The notes under the pieces were generated by a model. That model made no database searches, was not told the origin of the DNA, and saw only the letters and a program-made list of their open reading frames with translations. 64,000 bases of DNA from Enoplolaimus lenunculus (Eukaryota > Nematoda > Enoplea > Enoplida > Thoracostomopsidae): contig JASANG010002008.1 of assembly GCA_030248215.1 (NCBI GenBank), positions 124,001 through 188,000 of the forward strand, given 5' to 3'. The translations under genes and the position numbers were made by a program. Shown in pieces: positions 40,901 to 43,900 of this stretch (the first letter of the stretch is position 1; the number at the start of each line of letters is the position of its first letter).

Positions 40901-43900
40901 ATATTTGATTTTCTAACGACAGTCTTTTATTAATCTTTTTGTGCTTGAATATAGTTTTTATAAAATACAATTTTGGGGACACGAATTAAGGGTCTCCCAG
41001 TGGCAGAGTGGAACTGAATTATACGGCAATCGGAACTAGAATTTGTCAGAGCTCATAATTTTTGCGTATCGAGTCTTACTTGTGTAAGTTAATTACTATA
41101 CGCCAGATCAATATATCGTGTTTTACAGTGCATATTATTTATGTTTCAGTGATAACTTACCTGCCTATGTAAGAATAAGATATAAGTATCGGATATTATG
41201 CAACTTAGTGGAACAGCAGGCAATTTTTGCGCATAATTACGAATAATAGAGGTTAGGAGCGATAAATAAATAAAAAAGGTTACTGTTCTGATTCCGATTT
41301 ATTCCTACAGTCGGAATCGGAACGGGAACTGGATTTGTATCGGACAATTCTAATCGCAATCGGAATTTCGTTTGTACTGTACCCTGCCGTGCAAAACGTA
41401 TATAGGTGTTTTGGAATAATTACGATCACATTATTATAATGACCGCTTTTTCACAGCAAAATCATAGAGACACTTAGCACGGTGGTTACTTGCAATTTTG
41501 AACAGTGATTGTAGCAACTGCGTGTTCCAGGACACGACATTCCTGTTGAATGATGGCTGTTGCAAACAAGCTTTGATCTGTGTATACGTTTTTGTAAAGA
41601 TAAGGCTGGGAGAGAAAGACAGAAGAAAGTGAGAGTTGTACTAAAGATTCCGACTACACCGAGACACCGTTTTTTGTGTTTCAGCGTTTTTGTGCTTCAG
41701 CCCTTTCCTCTCCCCCCAGCCCCTGTGCGTGCTTTGTGCTCGGTGCATCGTCACCTGTCAGTTGTTTTTCTCGTTTCAAAAGAATTTGGGAGAAGAATGT
41801 TGCGACTGTGTGGCTGTGTGTGGAATTGTCTGTGTTTTTTTTTCATTTCGCTTTTTTGTTATTTGCTTTTTCGATGTCAGGTTTGTATGAACGAAGGTTA
41901 TGGCAAGAGTCGAAAACGAACTTTTACAGGCTGTAGAGTATAAGTTGTATAAATCGAAAAAAATTTTGTCGCTCCGCTGCACTCGTTTGTAAAATACTTG
42001 TGCACGTGGTTGTTCCCCCCTGAATGATATTGCAGCAACATTGCAGTTGCAATTTATTGCTAAAGCTTCAACGTTACAAAATTTGGTCAATGTTACTGTT
42101 AGGGGCGTAACAGTAGTTATTGCTAAAGCTTCAACGTTACAAAATTTGGTCAATGTTACTTTTAGGGGCGTAACAGTAGTTATTGCTAAAGCTTCAACGT
42201 TACAAAATTTGGTCAATGTTACTTTTAGGGGCGTAACAGTAGTTATTGCTAAAGCTTCAACGTTACAAAATTTGGTCAATGTTACTTTTAGGGGCGTAAC
42301 AGTAGTTATTGCTAAAGCTTCAACGTTACAAAATTTGGTCAATGTTACTTTTAGGGGCGTAACAGTAGTTATTGCTAAAGCTTCAACGTTACAAAATTTG
42401 GTCAATGTTACTTTTAAGGGCGTAACAGTAGATTAAAGCGTATGCCTCTAAGCCTTTAAGCCTAAGCGTTGCAAAAATGTGTTTCTAAGCCTAAGACTAA
42501 GGGGACGGGGAAATTTTGTATGCACTGCACAATTTCGCAGTGTTGCTTGCTATCCGAACTATCGCTGCCAGGTTGGCGGCTAAGTTTTATAATTTTTCAG
42601 ATGCCAATTATGACCAGGTTACGTACGTGCTACGTACTTAGTATTTAGTAACTGATAATAAGTGGAACCTGATTCGTGATAATATTCGTAGCATAGGTAG
42701 TCGTACACATAATAATACAGAAGTTTGCTTAATATATATTAAAACGCTATGTTAGAAACAACAACTAAAATAGATGCATCGGCTCTGGGTCCGTCAGTCA
42801 CGTATGGTGTACTTCTACGTGATAAGTTGGTGAGTCGCGTGATAGAGTAAAATGTGACCCTGGGTGTCGTTTTGTGGGATTAATACTCTGTGCGCGGGAA
42901 CGCCATCGTCAGAGACCGAGGTCCGAAATCTGGCTTATCTCTCTGCCGGATATAAAATGTAGCCGATCGGTAGAATTATTAGTACTTGTTCCGTTGTGTC
43001 CCCCCCACACCCCGCAAAAAGTCACCCTACGCATATAAATGAACGGGGTAGTAAAAAATAGGCTTAGGCTTAGGAATATAATAAGAGAGTGATGTGCGGC
43101 GACTTTTGTCTTCCACTTCGATCAAATGAGTATTAATCGTTTGAGGAAAGTAAATAAATACCGAATTGTGTACGGTTTTCCAATTTGTGCATGAAATACG
43201 TATGCTATGTAAATATTATATAGTAATTACATACATCGCAATATTTGCCGATTTAAAGTGGTGTTTTATTGGTTGACAGTTTTGTTTCGTGACGGCTAAG
43301 TTGCCAAATTGAACAATACCTAATAACTCTGAATCAGCGTGGCTCCGAATCTACGAATTGACTCATCAATCCAAATTGATTGCTATTTCGCCGAATACAA
43401 ATCTTGCATTTTGCAAATTTCCGACATATCGATAATTTGAATTCAAATGCGAATTGCAATTTTTTTTGGCCAAATTCAAGTGCGAACGTTTGTTGCCACC
43501 CTCCTCTGTCCTGTTGACGTTGTGCTTTTCCCCATTGCTAACTGAATCGATATTTCTATTCTTCAACTGGCTACAGTACCGCTAATTTAATGGAACACGA
43601 AAGATTCCCGACTCGTTGATATTGTTTGTTATAGTACCACATGTTAGGGCTCAGGTTAAAAGCTTTAGGCTCAGGTTCGTTTTGTGGGTGAGACATTATT
43701 CGGGGGAAGTAAACATGAATCGAGTGATATTCCATTGTTCACTGAATTAAATCGGTTTTGAAAACGCCGCATTCACAAGCTAAACTGTGATTACGTCTGT
43801 ATTTTGATTTCAGAGTATATCAAGTTATCATGCTGCTGCATCATCGCCTCCGCCGTCACATCCGAATTCACACCATACAGTGCCGTCACGGTATCACGTA

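Larger units (their letters stand above)
28303..43813 (+). other. MYPT intron 20 (15.5 kb), possibly containing three small exons
   Basis: Exon 20 leaves in phase 0 and exon 21 enters in phase 0, so a single intron is possible. It contains hAT-like MITEs (33903-34345, 34865-35285), other MITE fragments around 29430-29620, 33480-33530 and 37444-37608, ATT and GTT/GAT microsatellites, a 231-bp TIR element (38840-39070), a two-copy 177-bp tandem repeat and the 63-bp minisatellite. Three candidate exons at 34768, 35606 and 42774 are listed separately. The left palindrome arm starts inside it or before it. Confidence 0.7.

Noticed and set aside
41560-41943. Open frame of 127 codons, mirrored at 61870-62253
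   Set aside because: Cys/Phe-rich low-complexity translation without family match; overlapping open frames in other phases suggest chance.
41776-42436. Long repetitive open frames on both strands (and their mirrors at 61378-61915)
   Set aside because: They follow only from a 63-bp tandem unit that lacks stops and has a length divisible by three; no start, splice or homology evidence.
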